64,000 nt of DNA from Fragum whitleyi (GCA_948146395.1 OX411544.1:33190457-33254456); one strand, 5' to 3'. Positions 10,080 to 21,385 are shown, counted from the first letter of the stretch. Translations and numbers: made by a program. Notes: generated from the letters alone by a model not told the origin.

Positions 10080-10660
10080 AATATACTCGGTTTTCGTTCA
10101 TTTCACCTTACTTATAATTCGAGCGAGGCCAAATTTTCCAAAGACGTTGCTCAGTAGTCACGCGGAAAAAAGACGCGCTTTAAGAAAATTTGTCCTAAAT
10201 ATTCTCATTTCGTCGCATTTTGGTATTAAAGAAATAGAATAATCGTTTGTTTTCCGCGTTAGCTCGACAAATCTTTCTTTTCGTAAACAATGAAAGCTAT
10301 ATATATTTTAGATAATGTGCGGTGAGCCGTAAAAATCTACTTTTAACCGTTAGATTCCCGTGCCATGTTTTCGATATAGATATACCAGGATTAAATAACT
10401 CATTATAAAGTAATAATTTACCTTTCAAAGGAAAGTTATATGCTGTCTTAAATCGTAAGGTTAATTCACTACATGTACTCTTATAATTGAAGTGAAAGGA
10501 TTAGGTTAAATTCCCATCATTTGTTTTTTTCAAATACCCGATATACCTATGGTAATGGACCCGGCGCCTACGTCAGAGCTCAGTTTTGAAAATACACCTA
10601 TATATTTTCACTCTTAGCTCTGCTACTCGTGAAGATTTAGCTTTGTTCTTTGTTGTTCAA
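10080..10660 (+). mobile_element. Family D element, split by a family G insertion
   Basis: The left part (10080-10309) contains 'AAGACGCGCTTTAAGAAAAT' and ends 'AACAATGAAAGCTATATA'. The right part (from 10599) resumes 'TATTTTCACTC' and 'CTCGTGAAGATTTAGC'. Uninterrupted relatives at 31890, 40785 and 62510 read straight through this hairpin, which shows where the insertion occurred. Confidence 0.65.
10310..10598 (+). mobile_element. Family G element copy 2, nested in family D
   Basis: It aligns along its length with the elements at 8626-8915 and 38348-38638 (CCCGTGCCATGTTTTCGATA, GGCGCCTACGTCAGAGCTC). The direct repeat TATATATTTT flanks it at 10300-10309 and 10599-10608. The apparent 10 bp may be a ~5-bp duplication lengthened by TA-rich sequence. 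Confidence 0.75.
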
Positions 10661-10662
10661 AG

Positions 10663-10667
10663 CTATT

Positions 10668-10750
<83 letters not shown>

Positions 10751-10771
10751 CATTATTATTATTATTATTAT
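10663..10771. repeat. (TTA)n microsatellite
   Basis: About 36 trinucleotide units are present, interrupted once by TTT and once by TCA. Frames across it give poly-Tyr or poly-Asn peptides, which are not genes. Confidence 0.95.
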
Positions 10772-10957
10772 TAAATAGATCTTCCGTTGAAAAAAATAAC
10801 AACACAAATGTATACATGTGAACGTATTGGAAGGTTCTTAACCTAATCGATGAGCATCTGTGACGGATTAAGACGGATTAGTGAAACGTGGTTAGTTTTA
10901 ATCATTTCTTAGTTATTGGATAAGTATACCGTCTCTTGAGTACAAAAATAATGAAAG

Positions 10958-11412
10958 TACAATTAATAACATCGTGAAATTGACTCTCTTTCCGATCAAT
11001 ACCATTCTTAATCGCTCACTCAGCGCTCCATTCATTCATTCCATTCATTCCAAACACTCACCCAAAACCGTTCAAAAACGCTCCAGAATCACTAAAATTG
11101 ACAAGATTAGCAACTACATTAACAGTAAAAATAAAATAAAAATCCACGATTTCACAAACATAATTGAGTGTCGTAAGCGTATGATGGGTTCATGGAGACA
11201 TAGACAGCTATGCATAGAACTTTTGTGCATGATTTATTAAAGGGGGGGGGGGGGTTAATAAATATCGCTTATTTCGTTCATCCTGAACAAAATCAGTATT
11301 GTTGGATTACCTCCCTTGAATTTCGCTCAAAACCAAATCAACACACTCATACAATCTAGTTCCGAATTCATTCCAAAATCATTCGTTCGGTCAATTTCAC
11401 GATGTTCTTTTC
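10958..11412 (-). mobile_element. Family B MITE copy 3, near full length
   Basis: The ends are 'AATTAATAACATCGTGAAA' and 'GGTCAATTTCACGATGTTC'. The interior has 'AATCGCTCACTCAGCGCTCC' and the foldback 'TTGTTCATCC...'-type core, interrupted by a run of 12 G at 11243. The ORF at 10974-11240 is only the translation of this element. Confidence 0.8.
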
Positions 11413-12159
11413 TGTATCTTTCAGTGATACGTAACCGTAGATATCAAGTTCGTTGATATTTAATAATGTCAAGGTTGTATATGAAGGTCAATGTTCACCA
11501 AAAGTAAAACAAAACAAAACAAAAAAAAAAAAAACAACATAACACTCTTTTTTTCTTCAAGCAAATTATGCTTGTAGATAATTATAATTGAAACGCAGCT
11601 ATAGATACCAAGTTTAAGGTCAAATTGTCAAGACCATCAGTAAAGGTTAAATATCTTAAAATTTTGCCGTTCTGGGATAAATTTCAGTTCTGCAACCACA
11701 TTTTGTTTTTTCGTAAAATTTGCTTGTTGGCGATAAATTGTACACCATGCCCTAACGAACAAAAATGGGTCCCGTGCGAAATAGGTGCCGATTCATGGCG
11801 ACCTATATCAAAATGCTGTGTGGTGTCTAAGTTTTAACTTGGAAGAGGTCTCCCGTCTCAGATACATGCCTGGCTCTTTATATGACGTCATCAATATGGC
11901 GACTGAAATAAAGTAAATGCTTATTAAGATATCGGCAGAGAATATTATCTTGACAAATCATGGAAAGCTCTTTTTTTGTATAGTTAGAGGGTTCCATAAG
12001 CAATAATCTGTACTATTGAAAATTGATTGAATTTTAGAGCCTGTAATACTCAAAATCGTTCTTAAAATTTTCGGATAATGTACTTTCCGGATACAATTCC
12101 TTTTACAGATGATAATAAGTTCATTTTTGACTAATCCCGCTAAATAATTTACTTTCAAA
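11413..12159. other. No gene recognised
   Basis: AT-rich single-copy-looking DNA with a short AAAAC/poly-A tract near 11505-11535. The frames at 11625-11837 (+) and 11958-12158 (-) lack recognisable motifs. Confidence 0.5.
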
Positions 12160-12365
12160 CTACAAATAATTAGTTATAAAACAAGTATTGAAGTAAACGA
12201 TTGATTAATATCGCGTGTATAAACCACGTGATTTGTGTTATCAAATGTAGTTTGCAAATAGTCTTTGGGAACGTGATGCGATAGTTCATGACGGTAGGTT
12301 GTGTAATTTCCGATATATTCGAAATTAAAAAGTGCACACTTTCTTTTGGAACTGAGTATACATAG
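12160..12365. mobile_element. Family L end fragment
   Basis: 'AAAAGTGCACACTTTC' plus 'GGAACTGAGTATAC' matches the right terminus of the element at 57741-58552. 'TTCATGACGGTAGGTTGTG' also corresponds to 'TTCATGACGATAGATTGTT' there. Only one end is recognisable. Confidence 0.6.
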
Positions 12366-12854
12366 ATCTGTAATCTGATAAACTTCTAAAACTGTTTCGT
12401 TCCTAAAGCATACATGGGCCCGTATTCATAAACTTATTATTGCAAGGACCCGGCAAAGAATTTGTACAATTTGAAGGGAATGGAATTCTTTGTAAATAAG
12501 CAATATATTTAGAAACTAAGTCTTCCTAGAACCAGTCAAAACAGTTCGTCTGTGATTTAACTGCTCGACATGTCCTAAATCATTCCAGTTCCTTTATCGT
12601 AAATTAGAGTTTTTATATGTTAATCAATTATGGAAATTATACAGGGTGATCTGAAATATGTGATAGAACAGAAAATTCAAAAGCAAATGCTATCTATGTT
12701 TATAACAGTCATTTAACCCATAAGTTTATTTAAACACTTGTTTATTACTACCTATAGAATTGTTACTTTTGTAACTAAAACTAATTACAAGAGAGGCTCA
12801 AAGTGAACCCTGTTTTTCCAATAACCTTATGAAGTAGAGGACTGCCCTGTGTCC

Positions 12855-12990
12855 AGGATGTAAAAAACGTTTCGCGGGCGCTTGAGATGATACCCCACCT
12901 TGCACGTGTACAAACGTGCAAAGCGGGGTATCATTTCGAAAGCGCTTCGCTTACGTTTTCATCCTGAACGCAGGACAGGTGTACTATGTT
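12855..12990. mobile_element. Family F hairpin MITE copy 1
   Basis: The arms 'GATACCCCACCTTGCACGTG' and 'CGTGCAAAGCGGGGTATC' form a hairpin. The flanks 'GTCCAGGATG' and 'CATCCTGAACGCAGGAC' extend the symmetry. Relatives lie near 28665, 29475, 38840, 40605 and 57455. Confidence 0.75.
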
Positions 12991-13299
12991 TTTGTTCTAA
13001 TGTTATGACCTTTTTTTTTGCAAACTTTCCCATTCTTTCAATAAAAGAGTCAGAAATATGGAGGAATACTTCTAAATATATTGTTTTCAATTTATGGTAA
13101 AAAACAAAAGATTTATTCCTTTTTTGTGTAAATTCTAAATAGTATGTTAACTATCATCACTGTTTACTTTACTGGCCTATACGAAAAACTATGAGAAGGT
13201 AATTTAAACTAACGAAAAACTCTTTTGAAAAATTCGAACGTCTAACTCCTTATAAGAATCGAAGATCAGAGATTTGTCCGTTTTTTTCCAAATAATTTT

Positions 13300-13815
13300 T
13301 AAAGAAAAAGAAAAAGTTTCACTGTATAAATAGACGTAAATTACTTTCTTCATTGCATAAACCCCACCCACTTGTAAAAGGATACTACCGAAAATCATGT
13401 TTTTTCTTTAAAGTATATACTTCAATTCGTTAAGATTTATTTCATTACATTTTACCGTAAAGTTGTATGATATTGAACTATTTCCGAACGTTTTAAAAAT
13501 GCTATGAAATAATTATGACGCAAGGGATGCCAAAATGTTGACGTCATCATTCGACCAAGACGCAAAATCTATATATCTTGACGGAATTTCTTTCTTCTTT
13601 GCATTTACTCCACCCACACTTTAAAGGATACTACCGAAAAATCATGTTGTTGTTGTTTTATTTATTGTGTTTGATTTCATTACGATTTCTCGCCAATTAA
13701 TATGACATTGAACAATTTTCGCACGTTTTACGTAAGATCTGCACTGAAAATATTCTTACACCAAGGACGCCATTTTAATGACGTCATCATTTTGCCCAGA
13801 CGCGAAAGCCAGATG
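13300..13815. repeat. Two diverged tandem copies, ~247-bp period
   Basis: 'AGGATACTACCGAAAATCATG' recurs about 247 bp apart (near 13379 and 13626). So do 'TGACGTCATCATT' (13540 and 13789) and 'ATTGAAC(T/A)ATTTCCG(A/C)ACGTTTTA'-like blocks. This is an old local duplication with no coding conservation. Confidence 0.7.
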
Positions 13816-14242
13816 GGCGAACTGTTTTATTTTGTCAGGTATCCCATAACGTTTTATTTGATGTATTACATAATAAATCGGCAACAATTTTTACGGGAAC
13901 ACCCGATGGGAATAGACTATTTCTTGTTGATATAAAAAGTAACCAGTAATTGACCGGAAGTAACTACTTGTATACATGATGTTAACTATTTAATGACTGT
14001 CAAACTAATTAAAGTGATTTAAATGATAAAGTAGTTATAACGGGTCGATATTTAGCTGGAGGGTGAAGGAAGACTGTGTATTTCATTGACAGGTGATATT
14101 GAAAAAGACGTCTTAAGGTAGTCCGCCCTGAAATTAAGTGTTGAAAACGAAAGAGCTCGTATTTTCTCGGACGATTTTCTTTTTGCAATATCACAAAATA
14201 AATCCGAATGGAATAGAAAAAAAAAAAATTAATATAAACACT

Positions 14243-14453
14243 CGGTATTTCAATATTTCGGAATCCCTGAAGAATGAAACAAATCTTAACACTACTTCAT
14301 AATAATATAAATCAATACAGCTATTTTGTTTCATCTCATATCCTTTATGATATAAAATAAAATGGCTGTATCGATTTATATTATTATCCAGTAGCGTTAA
14401 GATTTTTTGCTTTTTTCTTGGAAAAAAAAAGCAGATAATGCCGAAATATTGAA
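14243..14453. mobile_element. Long imperfect palindrome, MITE-like
   Basis: 'ATTTCAATATTTCGG', 'AAATCTTAACACTACT', 'ATAATATAAATCAATACAGC' and 'ATTTTGTTTCATC' are mirrored in inverse order by 'ATAAAATGGCTGTATCGATT', 'AGTAGCGTTAAGATTTT' and 'CCGAAATATTGAAA'. Between 14454 and 15060 I see no gene. Confidence 0.7.
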
Positions 14454-15059
14454 AAATCGTGTGTTTTTATTAAATGTTTTTTTTAGATTGCTAGCGGAAG
14501 ATAATGTCATAGTGATTTTGTCGCTAGTTCATTGCAGTGCCTAAATGTCATTAGTGCCTAAACATTTTATAGGCTCTTATAACATTTCAGTACTGCTATG
14601 ACGATGACGCTGAAATAGAAATATTCGGGAAAATACGTAATACGTAAATGTCTTCCGAGGCTTTCCAAAGCGGAGCCTATTTCAAATTTTGTCATTAAGG
14701 GGTGAGAGACCTTTATACCGTGAGCATCTGTGGTTTGGCACTCGTATAAATATATAATCATGTTAGAAAAAGAAGCGCTGATTATAAAAAACAACTTTAT
14801 TTCAATTATTTGCCTCCTTCTTAGAAGAAGGGGTACCGTATTTCCGAACAATCTGCTTACCTAATAAAAAGATTTTTAGATTTGTACACCAATGTGGCCT
14901 ATACACCTATATTGTTTTTCTAAAAGGACATATTCTTAAGACAAAATAAAAATCACATTTGTCAAGACTATATAGATGATTTTTGACATACGTAAAAAGC
15001 TGAATGTCAGAAGAGCTATGGCGTCCGAACGTGCGTGCGCCCTTCATGCTGTCTTTGAT

Positions 15060-16230
15060 CTTTCTCTCGTTATCGCGATAAAGTCCACATCAAACCTTCT
15101 CAAAATGATTTTACAAATTAATTAATTGTTCGCTTTAAAAATGGGCCAGGTATGTCATGTTTCATGGAAAAATGGGCCATATGAAAATTGGGTTGAAATA
15201 TTCTTGCTGTGACAATAGAATCCACAGTTTTCATTCCCTTTGCTTCCATCTTGTACAGAATGATTTTATGAAATTGCCATTGACGTCAATTATGACATAA
15301 AATGCACATTGAATGAACATACCCATACCCATTTACCGTTGACTGACTTTAGAGAGAAGGCTTTTCTATAAACACTTTCAAATTTCAATTAATAATAAAC
15401 CCATGATGACAAGTTGCCGTGACATGGGAAAATGGGCCTTCATGGTGCAACATAAGTTTTTGTAACCCTTGTCGTAAAATTATTGACATATTTTCATGAA
15501 GCTATCACTAAATGTTACTGATCATTTGACCTTGCTGTATTGAGGTTGTTTTGTAACCTTATTCTGTGTCATGGAAAGGTTCTTTATTAACATGAATCTT
15601 TCCACTAATGAAGTTCTCTGAAACTTTCACAGAACATTTATTTTCATCTGGCCATGTGCATATTTCTTCTGTTTCGCCATGCGATGTAAACTGGGATCAT
15701 CTTAAAATTACATGTTAACACAATTCTTCCTACATTTATTAATGTACTTTCCTGAAACTTCCAAATTATGCTCCCCATTAAGTGACTATGCTCTTGCTAT
15801 AGCTATTTTGTAAAATGGTGATGTGGCACGGTGAAAGGGGCCTTCATGACGTAAAAATCCTTTTTAACATATTTCCTACATCAGATCAGATTAACTGTGA
15901 ACTTTTACATTTTTTTTTGTCATTTCGTTACCCTTTCAAACCATTGCAGTTAAGTGATATGCCCTTACTTTGATGTTTGGTGATCCGCTTACTAAAAGAT
16001 ACACCTATAAGCTTGGTCATTAGCTTGAAAGTACATTTGGAGCGATACTGGGCTTCTGATACCTCTTGTAGTTTCGTCCATCAAATAGATTCAAGATATT
16101 CTCTTCATCTCTTTTATGAGTTTAATCCATGTTCGGTTTTAGACAAGTTTCAACTCTTATTCGTATATACGGAAAAGATTGACATTTTATTGTCAAATTT
16201 GACAGTGCTTTGAAAATTGTTACAACACTA
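15060..16230. repeat. Very degenerate tandem array
   Basis: Weak recurrence of 'CCATGTGCATATTT', 'ATGGAAAAATGGGCC', 'GGGGCCTTCATG' and 'AACTTTCACAGAAC' every ~160-200 bp resembles the arrays at 765 and 3914. The frame 15977-16213 lies inside it and is not recognisable. The following 16230-16830 is AT-rich with nothing identified. Confidence 0.45.
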
Positions 16231-16837
16231 AAAATATTCCGGAACTGATTTCGGGTGTTTGCCATTACCCTGTATAACAACGTTGTAAATATTTTTCTTA
16301 AAGAAATGTGTTTTGAAATTCTAGTAAATGATATCGTATAAGCTACTAATACTAAATGACATGATAGTTACTATACATAGATATAAGCGGGGAAATCGGG
16401 ATAATTCGAAACAGTGTGCAACCACTTTTTATATATAAATACGTGGAATAGTTAATCTGTTAAAACATTATGAATTCACGGATTTATACACGTAATTAAT
16501 GCTGAAATTGAGATTCTAAAATGGAACTTTTTGATGGAGTGATAAACTAAGGTTTGTTGATTTTTTATATTTTTGTAAGGGTAGCCCCGATATAATAAAG
16601 CATAATATTATTCTAATCTTTGAAATATATATTAAGTATACAATCATGATAATTTTCTTATAAAATGAATAAAATAAGATAAAAATAAAATGATCATTTT
16701 TGACTTTTCCTGAATTTCTAGGTGGAAATCGCATTTTTTTGAAAATCCTAATATAATGCAAAATGTTCAAAGAAAATGGCGATATAAAACTTTATTATGA
16801 CTGCACTTAATAAGTATATTTGTTAGTTTGAGAGAAG

Positions 16838-16925
16838 TTTTACGACGCTTTTTAATTATATCTCGGCGACTGGAGCATCTAACAATGGAACCTTGTATTT
16901 CTCACAACGGTACTACGATTAAATC
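16838..16925 (-). mobile_element. SINE 3'-tail fragment
   Basis: Read on the minus strand it shows the tail block 'TGTTAGATGCTCCAGTCGCC' followed by 'GAGATATAATTAAAAAGCG', as in the tails of the SINEs at 1489 and 17493. The head is missing. Confidence 0.65.
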
Positions 16926-17156
16926 CTTGTAAATTGGTAAAACAAATGCAGTGTATACAAGTTATAGTATACTCTTTCATTCATTTCATTTATATGTGCA
17001 AAGTCTAGGAAAAATAATACTTTAATACAACGCGGCCGTTTGTTAATTAAAAGGGAGAAAACAAGCACACATCTATTGAATTAAGTAGAAATAGGAAAAG
17101 AGATAGGAAAAATTTGGTACCCTGGTGGTTTTGGTTTCCTTCAAACATCAAGCTCC

Positions 17157-17313
17157 TTAAGGTAGTGGACCAAACTAGTTCCGCAACATTTCGCATATCT
17201 TTCTCAATGTTAACCGAGGTTTCCTAATGAATTCATTAGGAAACCTCGATTAACACGGTGAAAGTTCATGACATCCGAAACGTTACGGATCCATTACGGG
17301 TCCACTACCTTAA
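17157..17313. mobile_element. Family A palindromic MITE copy 3
   Basis: It is complete, with the ends TTAAGGTAGTGGACC and GGTCCACTACCTTAA. The central foldback is 'CCGAGGTTTCCTAATGAATT' / 'CATTAGGAAACCTCG'. TTAA at both ends fits the proposed target site. Confidence 0.88.
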
Positions 17314-17492
17314 ATCAGGAACACGGCTCTTTCCGTACAAAGGGACTGACTGTTCTAAATTACTTGTTCGGTTGCGTATAATTTCATTTTCCATTGTTGA
17401 TGATCTAGGTAAAAAGGATATTATCTAGAATAAGGGATTTGGTGGACCATGTAATGGTCGGGCCGCTATGGCAGGTCATTTCGTTCAGCTCG

Positions 17493-17754
17493 AGCCGCCG
17501 TCATAGCGAAGTTGGTAGCGCGTTGAACTGTCAATCTAGAGGTCCCGCGTTCGATCCCCGACGGCGGCACTCATCCATTCCGAGTATTTGTCTCTCACCA
17601 ATGGGTTGATAAGCGTAGACCTATGGAAGTTAGCTGATTGAGTCTAGGAAAGGATGTAATGGTAGTATTAGTGAGAGAAGTACCAAGAATCCATTGTTAG
17701 GTGCTCCAGCCGCCACGATATAACTAAAAGATTGTTGAAAGCGGCGTGAATTAA
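17493..17754 (+). mobile_element. SINE with full tRNA-like head
   Basis: The head 'GCCGCCGTCATAGCGAAG' pairs its first seven bases with GACGGCGGC near 17560-17568 and carries the B-box 'GTTCGATCCCC'. The body and 'CCATTGTTAGGTGCTCC' tail are intact. The terminal 'GCGGCGTGAATT' differs from other copies, which suggests truncation at the junction with the triplicated block that follows. Confidence 0.82.
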
Positions 17755-18800
17755 AAGCTAGATCAACTATTTTTTCTTAAAAAAAATCTGTCATTCCATA
17801 AAAAAGTCATTTCGGAAAAGCAATAATGGAACAATGAGACATATATATTTCGTTCATAACATTGTGAAATTGACAAGGTGAATGATTTGTAAATGAACTC
17901 TGAATGAAATTAAGGGTAATTTTTGAATGAAATAATAGGAAAAGTAATACAATATCGCTTGTTTCGTTAAAGATGAACGTAGAAAGCGACATTTGTTACC
18001 TCCCTTTCATAAAATAAAGTTGCAATTTTATAAAGATTTTTATTTTTTGCGAACCAATCGCATGCCTTCAAAAGAAAAACAAAACAAAACAAAACAAACA
18101 AACAAACAGCAAGATCAACTATTTTTTTTTTTAGAAAATTCTGCCATTTCATAAAAAAGTCATTTCGGAAAAGCAATAATGGAACAATGAGACATATATT
18201 TCGTTCATAACATTGTGAAATTGATAAGGTGAATGATTTGTAAATGAACTCTGAATGAAATTAAGGGTAATTTTTGAATGAAATAATAGGAAAAGTAATA
18301 CAATATCGCTTGTTTCGTTAAAGATGAACGTAGAAAGCGACATTTGTTACCTCCCTTTCATAAAATAAAGTTGCAATTTTATAAAGATTTTTATTTTTTG
18401 CGAACCAATCGCATGCCTTCAAAAGAAAAACAAAACAAAACAAAACAAACAAACAAACAGCAAGATCAACTATTTTTTTTTTTAGAAAATTCTGCCATTT
18501 CATAAAAAAGTCATTTCGGAAAAGCAATAATGGAACAATGAGACATATATTTCGTTCATAACATTGTGAAATTGATAAGGTGAATGATTTGTAAATGAAC
18601 TCTGAATGAAATTAAGGGTAATTTTTGAATGAAATAATAGGAAAAGTAATACAATATCGCTTGTTTCGTTAAAGATGATAGTAGAAAGCGACATTTGTTA
18701 CCTCCCTTTCATAAAATATAGATGCAATTTTATAAATAATTTTATTCTTTGCGAACCAATGGCATGCCTTCAAAAGAAAAACAAAACAAAACAAACGAAA
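17755..18800. repeat. Triplicated 351-bp unit built on a family B half-element
   Basis: Three near-identical head-to-tail units start near 17757, 18112 and 18463. Equivalent positions 17967 and 18318 (and 18149 and 18500) are exactly 351 bp apart. Each unit contains 'AACATTGTGAAATTG', 'AATATCGCTTGTTTCGTTAA', 'GTTACCTCCCTTTCAT' and an (ACAAA)n tract. The repeated open frames of 61-69 codons are translations of this unit, not genes. The third unit is more degraded at its end. Confidence 0.9.
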
Positions 18801-18924
18801 AAAAAAAAAAAAACGCAGGGAAATCATGGATTTTTTTTCCGAGCAACTTCTAGATGGATGATGACTTTTTTAAGCCCCCGCCTCGATAGATTGGAAGCAT
18901 ACTGTTTTAATGATAAACCAAATG

Positions 18925-19115
18925 AGCCTTATTTATTACCTCCCTTTTAATTGAATATGTATACAATTACTATAAATTACTTCCTTTTCCTTCAAAGACC
19001 AATCAGACGCTTACCATTTTAATTATGTTAGCAAACTCCCGATTTTTAAAGCTTTATTTATTTTTTTTTAATATAGTTGTTTTTCTTATCTTAACTTTTG
19101 AAGCATTTTTGTACA
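18925..19115. mobile_element. Family B fragment
   Basis: It contains 'TTACCTCCCTTTTAATTG', 'CAAAGACCAATCAGACGC' and 'AATTATGTTAGCAAA', matching the second half of complete family B copies. Both termini are missing. Confidence 0.6.
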
Positions 19116-19155
19116 AGCATGCTTGCACACTGATTAGCTGTTTCAATTTAAGCGT

Positions 19156-19320
19156 TTAAGGTAGTGGACCCGTAAAAGTTCCGCAACGTTTTGGACGTAA
19201 TGAACTTTAACAGTGTAAACAGAGGTTTCCTAATGATTTTCATTAGGAAACCTCGGTAAACATTGTCAAAGATCATACGTTCCGAAATGTTGCGGAACTA
19301 TTACGGTTCCACTACCTTAA
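19156..19320. mobile_element. Family A palindromic MITE copy 4
   Basis: It is a complete 165-bp copy, TTAAGGTAGTGGACCCG ... GTTCCACTACCTTAA, with the central foldback 'AGAGGTTTCCTAATGATTTT' / 'CATTAGGAAACCTCGG'. Confidence 0.88.
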
Positions 19321-19514
19321 ATCCCGTGTTCAGCAAAACTTACTGTTTAAGCCTAGTTTACATTTTGCCACGGTCGCCGTACGATATCGAAACCTGCGAT
19401 TTCTTGTATGATGTTTTTGACATCGTGCAATTTTATTTTCTACGGCTTATGTGTTCACTAAATCGTGCGGTGTCCGCACGGATTTTCATAAAACTATTAC
19501 AAGAATCATTGCGG

Positions 19515-19735
19515 TGCCCGTTCGATTTCCGACGGCGACACTCATCCTTCCTGACAATTTGATTTCCACCAATGGGTTGTTAATCTTAGACCCATTTGGA
19601 ATAGCAGCTTGAAGCTAGGAAAGGGTGTTATGGTTGAACTGTGTGAGAAAAATCAGGTTTTTACTGTTAGGTGCTACGTCCCCCGCGATGTATTTTAAAG
19701 ATTGTTGAAATCGGCTTTAAATCCAATTCAAACAA
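19515..19735 (+). mobile_element. SINE, head truncated
   Basis: It starts at the B-box remnant 'CGTTCGATTTCCGACGGCG'. The body has 'CACCAATGGGTTGTTAATC' and 'GCTAGGAAAGGGTGTTATGG', and the tail ends in 'CAAACAAACAAAC'. The following 19740-20090 is AT-rich with nothing recognised. Confidence 0.75.
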
Positions 19736-20089
19736 ACAAACAAACTTATTTTCTCAACTGAGAGTTATTAGTTTATTTTTTTTTAAATTCAAATGTGAGT
19801 CGAGAGTTACTAAACATCGACAACTCTGTTTAATTAACATATAGATTTTTTTACTTTAAATGAACGAAAAGCTGTCAATATAATTAGCCCTTCGGACATA
19901 TCCGCTTATTGATATTACATTTTGTTGAAGATCCGAAAAGATCTATATATTCGATAATTACGGTCAAAAAGTCTAATTTAATGTATACTCTTAGCGAGGA
20001 TACGAATATAATATACTAGGACGAAAAAAATACGCAGGATAGCACATTCGGATTATTTAAGTTATTTTGGTTTATATCACACATTGAAA

Positions 20090-20545
20090 CAAGATGAAAT
20101 TGACATATCGAGGGCTCAGCGCAAGACTGTACTAGGTGTATATACATCGTATATACACTTAGTACAGTCTTGCGCTAAACCCTCGATATACTCCTTTCAA
20201 AACTATTGTTAATCGGTCACTCAGCGCTCCATTCATTCCGAACCCTCACTCAAACTATTCGAAAAAGCTCCAAAATCACCAAAAAGCTCAACAACTACTT
20301 GTATATTCAAATGCTTGAAAAATCTATATCTTCACTAGCTTGGTTGAATTTTGAAGTATTTGATGGGTTCGTTAAGAAATGGAGAGTTTTCTTGATGCTT
20401 TAAAACATTTATTAGTATTCTATTAAAAGTAATAAATGTCGCTTATTTTTTTCATCTTGAACAAAATAAGCGATATTGTTTTACCTCCCTTTAATTTAAT
20501 TGAAAACTCACTCATAGCACTCATTCAATTCAATTTCATTATATT
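20090..20545 (-). mobile_element. Family B MITE copy carrying a nested palindrome
   Basis: 'AGATGAAATTGACAT' at the left resumes after 20189 with 'ACTCCTTTCAAAACTATTG', 'GGTCACTCAGCGCTCCATTC' and the foldback 'TTCATCTTGAACAAAATAAG'. The interruption corresponds exactly to the hairpin at 20105-20189. Confidence 0.7.
20105..20189. mobile_element. 85-bp near-perfect palindrome nested in family B
   Basis: The arms begin ATATCGAGGG and end CCCTCGATAT, and contain CGCAAGACTGTACTA / TAGTACAGTCTTGCG (inner ACTAGGTGTATATAC / GTATATACACTTAGT). 'TA' flanks each side of TCGAGGG...CCCTCGA, compatible with a TA-targeting MITE. Confidence 0.8.
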
Positions 20546-20598
20546 CTTAACTGTGTAAAATCTTTGGGATATGCCGATGAGGTAAACTTGTCTCCATT

Positions 20599-21032
20599 AC
20601 AGCTAACATCATTGTGAAATTGGCAAGGTGAATGACTTTGAAATGATTACGAAATGAAATTGATTGAATGTGTGGAGCGAGTTTTGAGTGAATTTAATGG
20701 GAGGTAATCCAATATCGCAAATTTTGTTCGGGATGAACAAAATTAGCGATATTGATTACCTCTCTTTAATAAAATATGCATACACGTTCTAAAGATAGCT
20801 TCCTCTTTCTTCAAAAACCTATTAAACGCTTACAATTTGAATTATGTCAGTGAAATCGAGATTTTTCTCTATCAAAATTTGTTTTGAATGAGGTTGTTGA
20901 TTATATATTTTTCAATGGGTTTGAGCGTTTTGAATGGTTTGAGTGACTGTTTGGAATGAATGGAGCACTGAGTGAGCAATTTAGAATGGTCATGTTTGAG
21001 GTGAATGCCAAAGTCACGATGTAACTAACTGT
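20599..21032 (+). mobile_element. Family B MITE, complete copy
   Basis: The left end is 'ACAGCTAACATCATTGTGAA' and the right end 'GTCACGATGTAACTAACTGT', its inverse. The core foldback is 'GCAAATTTTGTTCGGGATG' / 'AACAAAATTAGCGATATTG'. This is one of the best copies for deriving a consensus. Confidence 0.82.
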
Positions 21033-21087
21033 ATCTAAATGTATATCAGTTATTATTAATTTGTACATCCAAGATCTGCTTACTATT

Positions 21088-21385
21088 ACAGTTAATACAT
21101 CGTTAAATTGACAAGATGAACGATTGTCGGATGATTTCGGAATGATGTTGAATGAATGAGAGGAGCGAGTTTTGAGTGGAATTAAAGGGAGGTAATCTAA
21201 TTTCGCTATTTTTGTTCAGGATGAACAAAATTAGTGATATGTATTACCCCCCCCCCCCTTTAATAAAATATTGATAAAAGTTCTATAAATAAAATAGTTT
21301 CCTGTTTTTTCAAGAACCAATAAGACGCTTTAAATTTCAATTATGTCCGTGAAATCGCGATTTGGTACTGCTTTATCCATTTTGA
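21088..21385 (+). mobile_element. Family B MITE, right end missing
   Basis: The left end is 'ACAGTTAATACATCGTTAAA', followed by 'GGAGGTAATCTAATTTCGC', a foldback and a run of 10 C at 21247. It stops near 'CCGTGAAATCGCGATTTG'. Between 21386 and 21910 only a weak family H-like segment ('AAGACCAAGATCAGCC', 21565) is recognisable. Confidence 0.7.

Noticed and set aside
10586..10817. Poly-Tyr and poly-Asn open frames on both strands
   Set aside because: They are translations of the (TTA)n microsatellite; no conserved or non-repetitive coding sequence is attached.
10974..11240. 88-codon ORF similar to ones at 29614 and 58868
   Set aside because: All three are translations of family B MITEs; the similarity follows from nucleotide repeats, and frames are broken in other copies.
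17807..18694. Repeated, almost identical hydrophobic 61-69-residue ORFs on the minus strand
   Set aside because: They recur only because the 351-bp unit is triplicated; the unit is a truncated MITE plus simple repeat.
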